Counted from the first letter of the stretch, positions 1 through 8,697 are shown. The stretch: DNA of 62,419 nt from an uncultured Acidimicrobiales bacterium (GCA_937958015.1 CALGOA010000046.1:1-62419); one strand, 5' to 3'. Program-made: numbers and translations. Notes: generated by a model from the letters alone, not told the origin.

Positions 1-73
1 CCCTGTTGGCCCTCTCAGCCTGCGCACTGGCAAGCTCCCCGGTGTCCTCCCAGTATAGGGAACCCGACGTCGG

Positions 74-880
74 TCAGTCGCTGGCGGCGTTGAACTTGCG
101 GGTGGCCAGAAACGCGAACACCACGATCATGCCGACCGCCCATGCGATCGAGATCAGCACGCTGTCACCGGGCGGATTGCCGTTGTAGAGCGCTCGAGCC
201 GCATTCGTCACCTGCGTGAACGGGTTCCAGTCGGCCGGCCGCTGAAGCCACGAGGGCAGGGTGTCGGTCGCGATGAATGCCGAGGACACGAAGGTGATCG
301 GGAACATCCAGATGAACCCGGCGCTGTTGGCCGCTTCAACCGACGACACGCTGAGGCCGATGAGGGCCTGCACCCAGCTCAGGCCGTAGCTGAAGAACAG
401 GAGCAGTGCGGTAGCGCCCAACGCTCCCAGTAGCGAACCCTCGAACCGGAATCCCAGCAACAAAGCAACGACCAACATGGTGATGAACGTGATCACGTTG
501 CGCAGCAGGTCCGAGATCGTCCGACCGATCAGAACCGACGACTGGGCGATCGGGAGCGAACGCAGACGATCGATGAAACCCTTTGAAAGGTCCTCGGCGA
601 TTCCAATGCTGGTGAACGCCGAACCGAACACCACGGTCTGGGCAAAGATCCCGGGCATCAGATATTGGTCGTAGTTGTCGAAGCCGGGTATCTCGATCTC
701 CCCGCCGAATACGAAACTGAACAGCAGCACGAACATGACCGGCTGGATCGTGGCGAAGATCAACACCTCGATGTTCCGGGGGATGATCCGCAGGTGGCGC
801 CCGGCCTCTGTGAAGGAGTCTTTGATAACCCCGACCACTCCGTGCGAACCAGGCGTCGCCTCATGTGTCGTTAGTGTCAT
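74..880 (-). CDS. ABC-2 type exporter permease, DrrB family
   Basis: Membrane half of a drug- or lipid-type ABC exporter. The 268-residue protein has six hydrophobic segments (first near residue 40) and the ABC-2 pattern of DrrB proteins, with the loop DLSKGFIDRLRSLPI near residues 95-110 that normally couples to the ATPase. Its start overlaps the end of the upstream ATPase gene by four bases (ATGA), so the two are translationally coupled. The substrate cannot be read from sequence; antibiotic, glycolipid or polyketide export is usual for the family. The stop lies 74 bases from the window edge, so the operon could continue outside. Confidence 0.9.
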   Translation of the reverse strand: MTLTTHEATPGSHGVVGVIKDSFTEAGRHLRIIPRNIEVLIFATIQPVMFVLLFSFVFGGEIEIPGFDNYDQYLMPGIFAQTVVFGSAFTSIGIAEDLSKGFIDRLRSLPIAQSSVLIGRTISDLLRNVITFITMLVVALLLGFRFEGSLLGALGATALLLFFSYGLSWVQALIGLSVSSVEAANSAGFIWMFPITFVSSAFIATDTLPSWLQRPADWNPFTQVTNAARALYNGNPPGDSVLISIAWAVGMIVVFAFLATRKFNAASD

Positions 881-1842
881 CGACCTTCCTCCTCCGTTGC
901 CGCCTCGGCCGCTTTGCCGGTGAGCACTAGGAACACATCGTCGAGGGTGGGCCGTCGGACCTCCACGTCCATCACATCCACCCCGGCGTCATCGAGCGCT
1001 CGGATGATGTTGGGAACAACTCCCCCTCCGGCCCGGATCGGGGCCGTCAGGGTGAGCAGCGATTCGGCATCCTGATCCACCGCTCCGGTACAGAACGGAG
1101 CGATCGCCTCCTTGGCCCGGGCGATGTTCTCGAGTTTGACGATGGACACCCGCACTTTGTCGCCACCGATCTGGTCCTTCAGTTCGTCCGAAGAACCCTC
1201 GGCAATCTTGCGGCCACTGTCGATCACGGCGATCTTGCGGGCAAGAACATCGGCCTCTTCCAGATACTGCGTCGTGAGCAGAACGGTGGTGCCCTCATCG
1301 CCGAGCCGGGCGATGAAATCCCACATGCCGATTCGACTGCGGGGGTCGAGGCCGGTTGTCGGTTCGTCCAGGAACAGAATCGATGGTCGAGCGACGAGGC
1401 TCATCGCAATGTCGAGTCGGCGTCGCATACCACCGCTGTAGGTCTTGGCCGGGCGTTCGGCCGCTTCGACGAGGTCGAACATTTCCAATAACTCGGATGC
1501 TCGGGCCTTCAGCTGGGCCTTAGGGTGATGAAAATATCGCCCGACGAGTTCGAGGTTCTCACGACCGGTCAGACGTTCCTCCACGGCCGCGTACTGGCCG
1601 GTGAGGCCGATCCGGGACCGTACTGCGGCCGGTTCGGATGCGACGTCCAACCCTTCGATCGTGACCCGGCCGGCGGTGGGTCGGGCCAGCGTGGTCATCA
1701 CCTTCACCGCAGTGGTTTTGCCGGCGCCGTTCGGGCCAAGAAGTCCGAAGATCTGCCCCTGAGCGACCTCCAGATCCAACCCGTCGAGGGCCTTGGTCTC
1801 GCCGTAGTGTTTCTTCAGTCCTTCAGCAACAACCGCAGCCAT
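877..1842 (-). CDS. ABC exporter ATP-binding subunit, DrrA family
   Basis: ATPase that powers the permease encoded next to it. Visible motifs are Walker A GPNGAGKTT (near residue 38), signature YSGGMRRR (near 136), Walker B ILFLDEPTTGLDP (near 155) and an H-loop region (LLTTQYLEEAD). After the nucleotide-binding domain there is the long C-terminal extension typical of DrrA/daunorubicin-resistance ATPases, ending in the RRPTLDDVFLVLTGK motif that marks this subfamily. Length 321 residues is normal. First gene of a two-gene operon; the ATGA overlap with the permease sets their stoichiometry. Confidence 0.93.
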   Translation of the reverse strand: MAAVVAEGLKKHYGETKALDGLDLEVAQGQIFGLLGPNGAGKTTAVKVMTTLARPTAGRVTIEGLDVASEPAAVRSRIGLTGQYAAVEERLTGRENLELVGRYFHHPKAQLKARASELLEMFDLVEAAERPAKTYSGGMRRRLDIAMSLVARPSILFLDEPTTGLDPRSRIGMWDFIARLGDEGTTVLLTTQYLEEADVLARKIAVIDSGRKIAEGSSDELKDQIGGDKVRVSIVKLENIARAKEAIAPFCTGAVDQDAESLLTLTAPIRAGGGVVPNIIRALDDAGVDVMDVEVRRPTLDDVFLVLTGKAAEAATEEEGR

Positions 1843-1911
1843 CCCGCCAATCTAGTGCCGCATCAGACAACGTTCGCCCGCTTTAGAGAGGACCCTCGCC
1901 AACCGTGCCCC

Positions 1912-2661
1912 TCACCGCAGCAGCAGCCGCACGGCCAAGACAACGCAGGTGACGACCAGAAGCGGTTTGATCAATCGAGCGCCGTTCGCCACGGCCAACT
2001 TGGCCCCGGTCACCGCCCCAAGGGTCTGCCCCACGGCCATCAGAAGTCCGATCCGCCACTCGATGGCACCGGTGAGAGCGAACACGATCAAGCCACCGAA
2101 GTTCGAGGCGAAGTTGAGAACCTTCGTTTGGGCGGTGGCCTTCAGAACCCCGTATCCGCACAGACCAACCAGTGCGATCATGAAGAACGAACCGGTCCCG
2201 GGGCCAAAGATGCCGTCGTAGAAACCGATCAACGGCACGAGTGTGACTCCGAAGATGATCGGTTCGAGCTTCGGGGTGGTGTCTCGATCATCAACGCTGG
2301 AGCGGAACGCAAAGAAGAGGGCGATGCCGATCAGTGCGATCGGGATCATGACCTCCAACCACTCCGATGGCAACACCGATGCGATCGCTGCACCCGCAGC
2401 CGACGCAAACGCCGCCAGGACTACCTCGGTGCCGAGTTCGTTCGGCTTCACCAGCCCCGCCCTCGCATACGACGCCGCCGAGGTTCCCGCGCCAAAGACC
2501 GCCTGCAACTTGTTGGTGCCGAGTGCGGTGACCGGATTGGCCCCTGCGAACAGGAGCGCCGGGATGGTGATCAGTCCGCCACCTCCTGCGATCGCATCGA
2601 TCACTCCGGCGATGAATGCCGCACCCGTCAGCAGCAGAACGGTGAGGAGATCCAGTTCCAA
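1912..2661 (-). CDS. TauE/SafE-family anion exporter
   Basis: Polytopic membrane protein of 249 residues with about eight hydrophobic segments, a DUF81/TauE-SafE type. The family exports sulfite, sulfoacetate or other organic anions. The family's glycine-rich motif is visible near the start (GAAFIAGVIDAIAGGGGLI) and again mid-protein (GFYDGIFGPGTGSFF), the usual two-fold internal repeat. The start taken is TTG at 2661, preceded by a purine-rich GGGGGAG site; no ATG sits in a better place. A 25-bp element at 2674-2698, identical to one at 4545-4569, lies in the promoter position. Substrate unknown. Confidence 0.88.
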   Translation of the reverse strand: MELDLLTVLLLTGAAFIAGVIDAIAGGGGLITIPALLFAGANPVTALGTNKLQAVFGAGTSAASYARAGLVKPNELGTEVVLAAFASAAGAAIASVLPSEWLEVMIPIALIGIALFFAFRSSVDDRDTTPKLEPIIFGVTLVPLIGFYDGIFGPGTGSFFMIALVGLCGYGVLKATAQTKVLNFASNFGGLIVFALTGAIEWRIGLLMAVGQTLGAVTGAKLAVANGARLIKPLLVVTCVVLAVRLLLR

Positions 2662-2673
2662 TGTGCTCCCCCG

Positions 2674-2698
2674 GGTGGCCCGGCGACAGGATACCTTC
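2674..2698. repeat. 25-bp direct repeat, copy 1
   Basis: Identical over all 25 bases, in the same orientation, to 4545-4569. Read on the minus strand it holds GAAGGTATCCTG, whose TATCCT fits an actinobacterial TANNNT -10 box for the TauE gene starting at 2661. The two copies bracket the sigma factor and its membrane partner. Confidence 0.85.
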
Positions 2699-2773
2699 GC
2701 ACTTGTGGCGGCAGCGCGGCAGCACAGCCCTTCGGCAATGACAAGCTGCGAGAGCTCTCAGGGCACCGCCCGA

Positions 2774-3961
2774 TTAGGGGATCGTCTCTCGGGGTGGAGT
2801 GCCCTGGCTACGGGGCTTCGACAGGAGGAGAACGATCGTGCTCAATGCCCAGAAGTACGACAAAAGGATCCACCCGTGTAGCAAGATCGCTCCAGACGCG
2901 AAGGCGAAGATAAGAAGTGCCAGTGGCTTCCAGGCCTTCTCGCGAACGAGAAGAGCGAAGACCAGGGCTGCCAGTCCTATGACCAGCAACCGTGCCGTCC
3001 ACGTTGCGGCCGACTGAAAACCCGTCGGGCCAATGTCATCAACAGCTGCGTCCCATTCGGTTTGGCTCACCCGCTGCACCCGTCCGGAAACCCTCGAAAC
3101 CGGAGCGCTCATCGAAACACCGTCGATCAGCTCGAAGGCTGCGAGGCGGTAGTTCTCTCCACCCTCGGTCCAAACCAGCATGTCCTGGCCGTCGTCCGAC
3201 GCAGGTGCCAGACGGAGCACGCCAGCAATTCCTGCGAACTCCACCCCCTCTGACGTGAACGGAGCGTTAGCGAGGTGGCTTCGCGCGACCCATTCCCAAA
3301 CACCCGCCCCGTTATCAACGTCGTACTGAATCACCGCGGTATCGGTTCCTTGGGTGAAGTCGAGTTGGCCCGGAGCGGTGTCGGTTCTAAGCACGAAGTT
3401 GGCAATCTCTTCTGCACCGCTTTCAGGCGAGATGGACCATCGTTGGTTCGTATTCGACAGGTGACTGGTCATCGCTAGGACCTCGTCGGTCGACATGTTG
3501 ACCCCGAAGGAGTGAAAGCCGCCCGACTCGAACACCTCGATGCCCAGCACCGGACCCGTGGGACCCTTGGCAGCGTCCCCAAAGAAGACGAATGATCGCT
3601 CCCCGTCCGGGTTAGCTGCCTCTGGACCACCCGTGAAGATTCTCACGCCATCGGGCAGGATCGAGGGCGGCGTGTAGCGGACAAGGTCCATTCCCTCGAT
3701 CAGCAAGGGAGCCGGAAGTTGAGACTCCTCAGCCGGATCTCGGTCCTGGGATGACTCGGTGATGAGAGACGGCGAAAGCGACCCCATCGTTACTGCCGCC
3801 AAGAATGCTACGGCTGCGAATCCTGCAATGACGAGGCGCAAGGCCAACGCCGGAGGTCGCTGAACTCGAGGTTCAGCGAGAGTCGTCTGAGCACTGGCCC
3901 ACACGGCTGATGAGCCTCTCACGGTTCCACGATTTACCCGAGCTTCCAGCAGGTCGTTCAT
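2774..3961 (-). CDS. membrane protein paired with ECF sigma factor, possible anti-sigma
   Basis: No family recognised. The 395-residue product has a short cytoplasmic N terminus (about 43 residues), a transmembrane segment near 44-64, a large extracytoplasmic domain of about 240 residues, and two or three hydrophobic segments near 320-385. The start codon overlaps the stop of the sigma factor gene (TAATG), the classic arrangement of a sigma/anti-sigma pair, so a regulatory role is the best guess. It lacks the HxxxCxxC zinc motif of ZAS anti-sigma factors, and the N-terminal domain is too short for a standard anti-sigma fold. It could instead be the target of the sigma factor. Confidence 0.7.
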   Translation of the reverse strand: MNDLLEARVNRGTVRGSSAVWASAQTTLAEPRVQRPPALALRLVIAGFAAVAFLAAVTMGSLSPSLITESSQDRDPAEESQLPAPLLIEGMDLVRYTPPSILPDGVRIFTGGPEAANPDGERSFVFFGDAAKGPTGPVLGIEVFESGGFHSFGVNMSTDEVLAMTSHLSNTNQRWSISPESGAEEIANFVLRTDTAPGQLDFTQGTDTAVIQYDVDNGAGVWEWVARSHLANAPFTSEGVEFAGIAGVLRLAPASDDGQDMLVWTEGGENYRLAAFELIDGVSMSAPVSRVSGRVQRVSQTEWDAAVDDIGPTGFQSAATWTARLLVIGLAALVFALLVREKAWKPLALLIFAFASGAILLHGWILLSYFWALSTIVLLLSKPRSQGTPPRETIP

Positions 3962-4458
3962 TACTTCTCCTTCGAAATCTGTAGCGGGAGGTCAACGAGT
4001 CGCCGCAACTCTTGGCGCCCGCGACTCAAGCGTTTTCTCACTGTGCCGTCGGCCATTCCGAGTTGTTCGCCGATCACCACGGCCGACAATCCCGAAACGT
4101 CGGCTAAGAACACGACCGCACGGGTCGTAGGATCCAGGTTATCGAGCAGCGCCAGATCAGATGGGTAGTGATCAAGGTGCGCCCCAGAGCTGAACAGTTT
4201 CGGTCGAATGCGGCGAAAGACCGCCCGCCGGCGGCGATTGTCGATCGACAAGTTCAACATCACGCGCCGGAGATAGGCGTCGGGGTCGCGTAATTCGGCA
4301 ATCGACACCCGTTCTAGGACTTGGATCAGGGCGTCGTGGACCAAATCATCAGGGTCGACATCAACGTCGGCCACGACCGCTGCAAATCGCCTCAGATCAG
4401 GATAGATGCGATCGAACGTCTGGTAGGACTGTCGCTCCCTGGAGTCTGAATCGGTCAT
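3961..4458 (-). CDS. ECF-type RNA polymerase sigma factor
   Basis: Sigma-70 family, extracytoplasmic function type, 165 residues from the ATG at 4458. Region 2 is seen at about residues 10-75 (YPDLRRF, DPDDLVHDAL, AYLRRVMLNLSIDNRRRR) and region 4 at about 105-155 (LDPTTRAVVFLADVSGLS, then the helix-turn-helix GMADGTVRKRLSRGRQELRRL). The frame stays open upstream to 4578, but that stretch does not resemble a sigma factor and runs over the repeat at 4545-4569. The downstream gene overlaps by one base and is probably co-regulated. Confidence 0.88.
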   Translation of the reverse strand: MTDSDSRERQSYQTFDRIYPDLRRFAAVVADVDVDPDDLVHDALIQVLERVSIAELRDPDAYLRRVMLNLSIDNRRRRAVFRRIRPKLFSSGAHLDHYPSDLALLDNLDPTTRAVVFLADVSGLSAVVIGEQLGMADGTVRKRLSRGRQELRRLVDLPLQISKEK

Positions 4459-4544
4459 GCGCACACCAGTAAGGACGAACGAGTCAATCGTTGTGTGACA
4501 AACAGATTGAAACCTTGCCGATTCGACAATCACTGCAGCTCTGC

Positions 4545-4569
4545 GGTGGCCCGGCGACAGGATACCTTC
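4545..4569. repeat. 25-bp direct repeat, copy 2, promoter candidate
   Basis: Second copy of the repeat at 2674-2698. On the plus strand TACCTT (4563-4568) lies eight bases before the ATG of the aminotransferase, a leaderless-type -10. On the minus strand TATCCT points toward the sigma factor gene about 100 bases away. The element may serve divergent promoters. Confidence 0.75.
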
Positions 4570-4576
4570 AAGTCCC

Positions 4577-5761
4577 ATGAGCCTTCGTTACGGCCGAGAA
4601 ATGGTCTCGATCCCCGGTCCCTCGACCATGCCCGATCGGGTTTTGAGCGCCATGAACCGCGCCATGCCGAACATCTACGAAGGTGAACTGGTCGACCTTG
4701 CGTTCGAAATGGTCGAGCGCCTCCCCTCGGTCGCTCGGACCACCACCGGTAAACCGTTCATGATCATCTCCAACGGCCACGGCGCGTGGCAGATGGCGAT
4801 CAATAACACCCTGAGCCGCGGTGACCACGTGCTGGTTCTCGAGTCCGGTCGATTCGCTCCCGCCTGGGGAGCGATGGCGGCCAAGGGCGGCGTCGAGGTC
4901 GAAACCCTGCCCTGCGATCTACGGTCCGCAGTTGACCTCGATGCGTTCGCGGCCCGGGTCGAACAGGACCGGGAGCGTCAACTCAAGGCGATCCTGGTGG
5001 TTCTCACCGACACCGCCACGTCGGTGATGAACGACATCGAAGCGATCGGCAAAGTCCTTCGTGATGCGGACCACCCAGCGCTGTTCATGGTCGACTGCAT
5101 CGCCTCGCTGGGATGTGATGTTTTTGAGATGGACGCCTGGGGCGTCGACATCACGGTCGCCGGTTCCCAGAAGGGCCTCATGGTTCCTCCCGGTCTGGGG
5201 TTCGTGTGGGCGAGTCCACGAGCGCTGGCCGCGTACGAGTCGGCCGACCTCAAGGACGGGTACACCGACTGGGCCCCCCGAATGAAGCCGAACGCCGTGT
5301 ATGAACTGTTCGCGGGCACGCCACCGATCCAACACCTGTTCGGCCTGCGAGAGGCGCTGGACATCATCGATGAAGAAGGCGGCCTCGATGCGGTCTGGGC
5401 TCGGCATGCCGCTCTCGCCGGGGCGATCCATGCAGCTATCGACACATGGTCGACCGACGACGGCCTCTCATTCAACATCACCGACACCGCAGCCCGCTCG
5501 AATGCGGTGACCGCCGTCCTGACCGGGTCGATCGATCCGGTCGAGCTCAGAGGCCGGGCTCAGGAAGGCGCCGGTCTGGTCCTGGGTCTTGGAATCGGCG
5601 AGATCGGTGAGGCGTTTCGAATCGGCCACATGGGCCACCTGAACCCGCCCCATGTCCTCGGGACGCTGGGCACCATCGAGGCGACGCTGCAGGCGATGGA
5701 TGCCCCCATGGGCGGCTCCGGTGTCGCCGCGGCGGCGGCCCACATCGGTCGGTTCCTGTAA
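4577..5761 (+). CDS. class V aminotransferase (alanine/serine-glyoxylate type)
   Basis: PLP-dependent aminotransferase of the AGT/SgaA group: transfers an amino group from serine or alanine to glyoxylate. The Schiff-base lysine is K199 in VAGSQKGLMVPPGLGF, and the PLP-binding aspartate is in FMVDCIASLGCD (near residue 173). The N-terminal signature IPGPSTMPDRVL (about 12-23) and total length of 394 match the family. It starts eight bases after a TANNNT box, so it is likely leaderless. The downstream hydratase is convergent, so the gene is probably monocistronic. It may serve photorespiration-like glyoxylate handling or one-carbon metabolism. Confidence 0.9.
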   Translation: MSLRYGREMVSIPGPSTMPDRVLSAMNRAMPNIYEGELVDLAFEMVERLPSVARTTTGKPFMIISNGHGAWQMAINNTLSRGDHVLVLESGRFAPAWGAMAAKGGVEVETLPCDLRSAVDLDAFAARVEQDRERQLKAILVVLTDTATSVMNDIEAIGKVLRDADHPALFMVDCIASLGCDVFEMDAWGVDITVAGSQKGLMVPPGLGFVWASPRALAAYESADLKDGYTDWAPRMKPNAVYELFAGTPPIQHLFGLREALDIIDEEGGLDAVWARHAALAGAIHAAIDTWSTDDGLSFNITDTAARSNAVTAVLTGSIDPVELRGRAQEGAGLVLGLGIGEIGEAFRIGHMGHLNPPHVLGTLGTIEATLQAMDAPMGGSGVAAAAAHIGRFL

Positions 5762-5776
5762 CGAACCTTCGTTACA
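5757..5776. terminator. perfect hairpin with GTAACGAA arms between convergent genes
   Basis: Arms TGTAACGAA (5757-5765) and TTCGTTACA (5768-5776) pair perfectly around a two-base loop. The left arm includes the TAA stop of the aminotransferase. The location between convergent genes suggests a bidirectional terminator, although no T-tract follows. The same arm sequence recurs at 59158-59186. Confidence 0.7.
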
Positions 5777-5785
5777 CCACCGCCG

Positions 5786-6778
5786 TCAACGGTGAAGGAT
5801 GACGTACTCCCAGTCCAGTAGCTTCACGGGTTCGCCACCTTCGGTCTGGCGATACCCGGCGGTCTCAATGGTGAGCATCTGACCGGAGTCGACGTGGTCG
5901 GCGGCGACGAGTCGATGAGTGAAGCTGAGGGTGTCACCTTCGAAGGCGGGCGCGGTGTGGTTGCAACGCTTCCAGCCCAGCACGGTTGCGGTCCCGGGGA
6001 AGACCCTGGTGGCCGAGGCCTGAGCAAGAGCGATCACATGGCCGCCGTACACCAGGCGCGTGTCGTACGCGGTGGCGAAGACCGAGCGGTGAACCATCGC
6101 CTGGTTAAACGTGAGGCGGGCGAAGGCCGGTGCGAGGTCGATGTGATCCCACATCGGATCTGCGATCTCCTCGCCGACCGCGACCGACATTTCCGTTAGT
6201 CCTCCAAGGTCCCAAGCGGGAACGACAGAGGCGAAGTCGGGTTCGGGACTGGACGTGGCCGAACCGACATCGTCGCTGAATCCGGGAGCGTCGCCTCGGG
6301 CCGGCAACAGCGCACAGCGCTGGTAGTTCGCTATAGGTCCGTTGGTGCCCACCGTCTCGATGCCCAGCAGAACCTTCCCGCGGTTGAGATCTCCCTTTGG
6401 CCGACTGTCGGCCATTCCCAGAACAGTGGTCGTGGTCTCCACCGTTTCACCGACTTCCACCGGCCGCGCTACCAACACTCCCCGGTAGAACAGGTTGGCG
6501 ATCGCATGGCGGGTGGCGCTGGTACTCAAACCGATCGAGAGCTGCATCATCAGCCCGGGGTTCACTAGAGCGCCGGAACTTCCCGATGCCGTGGCATACG
6601 CAGAGCGGTCGGCAGCGAGCCGATTCTCGTCACCGCTGATACTGCGGTACATCACGTTGTCCGCATCGGTGATCGTCACCGCAGGCAACTGCGGAAGCAC
6701 GGTCCCGGTGGTCAGGTCGTCGTAGTAAGGGCCCTCGAGTCGATGCACGCACCGATTGTGGACCGGGGCGCCGTTCAT
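5786..6778 (-). CDS. MaoC-like double-hotdog hydratase (mesaconyl-CoA hydratase type)
   Basis: Two hotdog folds in one chain of 330 residues, as in mesaconyl-CoA (beta-methylmalyl-CoA) hydratases and related acyl-CoA hydratases. The N-terminal half carries YYDDLTTG and SGDENRLAADRSYA-like positions (about 18 and 47-60); the C-terminal half carries the MaoC-like segment FNQAMVHRSVFATAYDTRLVYGGH (split here as residues about 228-250) and ends in LLDWEYVILHR, a typical family terminus. Divergent from the hydrolase at 6793 with 14 bases between, so they probably share a control region. The exact acyl-CoA substrate is not readable. Confidence 0.82.
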   Translation of the reverse strand: MNGAPVHNRCVHRLEGPYYDDLTTGTVLPQLPAVTITDADNVMYRSISGDENRLAADRSAYATASGSSGALVNPGLMMQLSIGLSTSATRHAIANLFYRGVLVARPVEVGETVETTTTVLGMADSRPKGDLNRGKVLLGIETVGTNGPIANYQRCALLPARGDAPGFSDDVGSATSSPEPDFASVVPAWDLGGLTEMSVAVGEEIADPMWDHIDLAPAFARLTFNQAMVHRSVFATAYDTRLVYGGHVIALAQASATRVFPGTATVLGWKRCNHTAPAFEGDTLSFTHRLVAADHVDSGQMLTIETAGYRQTEGGEPVKLLDWEYVILHR

Positions 6779-6792
6779 GTGAAATTGGAGCC

Positions 6793-7446
6793 GTGGTTTC
6801 GCTACATGTCACATCTCAGGGTTCGTCGGGTTCACCGATCGTCTTCACCCATGGCTGGGTCGACGACCAGACCGTTTGGGCCGGGGTCCGCGATCGCCTG
6901 ATGGATCGAAAGACCATCGCCTGGGACCTTCGGGGCCATGGCGAGACCGAGGCTCCGCCGCCGGGTCAGTACACCCGCACCCAGGTGCTCGACGACCTGC
7001 ACGGGATCGTTGAGGGGGCGGGAGAACCGGTCGTGCTAGCGGGCCATTCGCTGGGCGGTTACCTCAGCTTGGCCTACACCCTGCTGCATCCCGAGAACGT
7101 CGAAGGTCTGGTCTTGGTTGCAGCCGGGCCCGGATTCCGCAAGGAGGAAGCTCGCCAGCAGTGGAATGACGCGGTAGATGCGTCCGCCCAGAAGTTGGAG
7201 ATCCCCGAGGGAAGCGAAGTGATCTCCAAACACGTTGACAGTTGGGTTATCGACGAGCTCGACACGATCACCGTGCCGGTGGTGGCGATCGTGGGCGAAC
7301 ACGACAAACGATTCCAGGCCTCGGTGGGACTCTTCGAGAAAAAACTCAACGTGGTCCACACCGCCGTCGTGCCCGGCGCCGGTCATTCGGTTCACCGCAA
7401 GTACCCCGACCCGGTAGCCGCAGCCATCGTGGCGGGTGGCGTCTAA
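6793..7446 (+). CDS. alpha/beta hydrolase
   Basis: A small alpha/beta hydrolase of 217 residues starting at GTG 6793. The oxyanion-hole motif THGWVDD is near residue 18, the nucleophile elbow is GHSLGG (Ser near 84), the acid is in IVGEHDKRF (near 170) and the histidine in GAGHSVHRKYP (near 198). The cap domain is very short, which suggests a compact esterase or CoA/lactone hydrolase. It is divergent from the MaoC-type hydratase, so a joint role in acyl-CoA or ester breakdown is possible but unproven. Confidence 0.88.
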   Translation: MVSLHVTSQGSSGSPIVFTHGWVDDQTVWAGVRDRLMDRKTIAWDLRGHGETEAPPPGQYTRTQVLDDLHGIVEGAGEPVVLAGHSLGGYLSLAYTLLHPENVEGLVLVAAGPGFRKEEARQQWNDAVDASAQKLEIPEGSEVISKHVDSWVIDELDTITVPVVAIVGEHDKRFQASVGLFEKKLNVVHTAVVPGAGHSVHRKYPDPVAAAIVAGGV

Positions 7447-7471
7447 ACCGTCCTGGAGGACGAGTTTCAGA

Positions 7472-8230
7472 TCAGCGGACAGAACGATCGAGCCAGTGGA
7501 AGCCGCGCCACGCGGTGTGATCGGGCTGCATCGTTGCGGCTGCGATCTTGGCCGCCTCGTCACTGATCGCCTTCCCGTGGGGAGCCTTGACGTGGACCTC
7601 GGCCACGCGCTCGGCGGTAACGAAGGACGAGATCGCCGACTCCACCGTACGTCCGACGGTCAAGAGGCCGTGGTTGCGTAGAATCACCAACTTGTTCTGA
7701 CCCAGCGCCTGGGCGATCCGGTGACCACCGTCGATCGAGAGGACCTCGACCTCTTCGTCATCGAACAGGGCCTGATCGAAGACGAATCCGCAGCTCTCCT
7801 GGCTGAGTGCACGGAACGGTTCGACGTTCGCAGACCATGGGGTGCCGAACTGGGTATGGGTGTGGGCCGCCCCAACCACATCGGGCCGAGCCTGATACAG
7901 CGGGGCGTGAATGTTGTAGCCCGCAGTGTTGACCGCACCGGTTTCGTTTCCGTCGGCATCGGTTACCTGCCCCCCGGGACCCACCAGCACGAGGTTCTCG
8001 GGCGTGGCATCAGCGAAGGTGACGCCGTAGTTCAGGACCCAGAAATGGTCCAGTTTCTCGGGATCTCGAGCGGTGACGTGGCCGTCGCCCAGTTGCCCCC
8101 AGCGCATGGCGGCAAAGATCTGATAACCCCGGGCGACGGTGCGTTTGCGATGTTGACGCTCGTCTTCAACCGAGCGAACCACGTCGTAGGGTTCGACCTC
8201 GGGGAAGTCGGGATACATGTCTTCGCTCAT
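7472..8230 (-). CDS. class II aldolase/adducin-family protein
   Basis: Zinc-dependent class II aldolase fold, 252 residues. Metal-ligand positions of the L-fuculose-phosphate aldolase family are visible: AHTHTQF (near residue 120) and NHGLLTVG (near 180). The N-terminal GDGHVTARDPE replaces the usual glycine-rich phosphate-binding GNxS loop, and LVGPGGQVTD follows. Members without strict phosphate binding often act on non-phosphorylated or decarboxylated substrates, so the aldolase label describes the fold only. An ACAGTA motif (8237-8242; TACTGT on the coding strand) six bases before ATG points to a leaderless message. Confidence 0.86.
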   Translation of the reverse strand: MSEDMYPDFPEVEPYDVVRSVEDERQHRKRTVARGYQIFAAMRWGQLGDGHVTARDPEKLDHFWVLNYGVTFADATPENLVLVGPGGQVTDADGNETGAVNTAGYNIHAPLYQARPDVVGAAHTHTQFGTPWSANVEPFRALSQESCGFVFDQALFDDEEVEVLSIDGGHRIAQALGQNKLVILRNHGLLTVGRTVESAISSFVTAERVAEVHVKAPHGKAISDEAAKIAAATMQPDHTAWRGFHWLDRSVR

Positions 8231-8236
8231 GGCCCC

Positions 8237-8242
8237 ACAGTA
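8237..8242 (-). promoter_or_regulatory. TANNNT -10 box, leaderless class II aldolase gene
   Basis: TACTGT on the minus strand, six bases before the ATG at 8230. The spacing puts the transcription start at or next to the start codon. Confidence 0.5.
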
Positions 8243-8258
8243 GAGCTCAACGGCGGAT

Positions 8259-8657
8259 CTACGAAAGCGTCACGATCACGGCGGCGTCGGACACCTTGCC
8301 CTTGCCCAGCAGGCTCATCAGCTTGCCGAACCCCCCGATCAGGATGTGCTGAAACCCGTACTTCTGACGGACCAGCCCTTTCACCCGCTCGAACTCGGCT
8401 CCGCCTATCTCCACCCGGGCGGTGCCCTCCACCGGCTCGGAGCCGTCTGTCACCCGACCTCTGGAGTCTGAGGGCTGGAGGATGACCGACGGGTTATTGC
8501 GAAGTCGCTTTACCTTCCAACTGGACGACGCGGTGGTGAATCCGAGCTCCCCGGTTCCCAGGTCGACGATCCACACCGGCGTTGGCTTCGCCGTTCCATC
8601 CTTGGTGAAGGTGGTGAAACTCAGATACTTGGAACTGGCCAGCGTCTCGGTCCCCAT
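8259..8657 (-). CDS. PPOX-class F420-dependent oxidoreductase (Rv2061-like)
   Basis: Split-barrel flavin/F420-binding protein of 132 residues. The N-terminal SKYLSFTTFTKDGTAKPTPVW (near residues 9-29) and the WKVKRLRNNPSVILQPSD segment (about 45-62) match the family in which mycobacterial Rv2061c falls; these use F420 or act as F420 carriers. The start chosen is ATG 8657 because TACCGT lies six bases upstream and because the longer frame to 8714 runs into tandem repeats. F420 use rather than FMN is inferred from the family. Confidence 0.82.
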   Translation of the reverse strand: MGTETLASSKYLSFTTFTKDGTAKPTPVWIVDLGTGELGFTTASSSWKVKRLRNNPSVILQPSDSRGRVTDGSEPVEGTARVEIGGAEFERVKGLVRQKYGFQHILIGGFGKLMSLLGKGKVSDAAVIVTLS

Positions 8658-8663
8658 AGGAGG

Positions 8664-8669
8664 ACGGTA
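8664..8669 (-). promoter_or_regulatory. TANNNT -10 box before the PPOX gene
   Basis: TACCGT on the minus strand, six bases from the ATG at 8657; it decides the start in favour of 8657 over the longer open frame. Confidence 0.5.
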
Positions 8670-8697
8670 GTACACCGGACTGTTTCGGGCATTCGAT

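Noticed and set aside
1525..2913. Long plus-strand open frame of 462 codons opposite DrrA and TauE
   Set aside because: Composition is arginine/histidine/glutamine-rich and it is antisense to two well-recognised genes; GC-rich DNA leaves such shadow frames.
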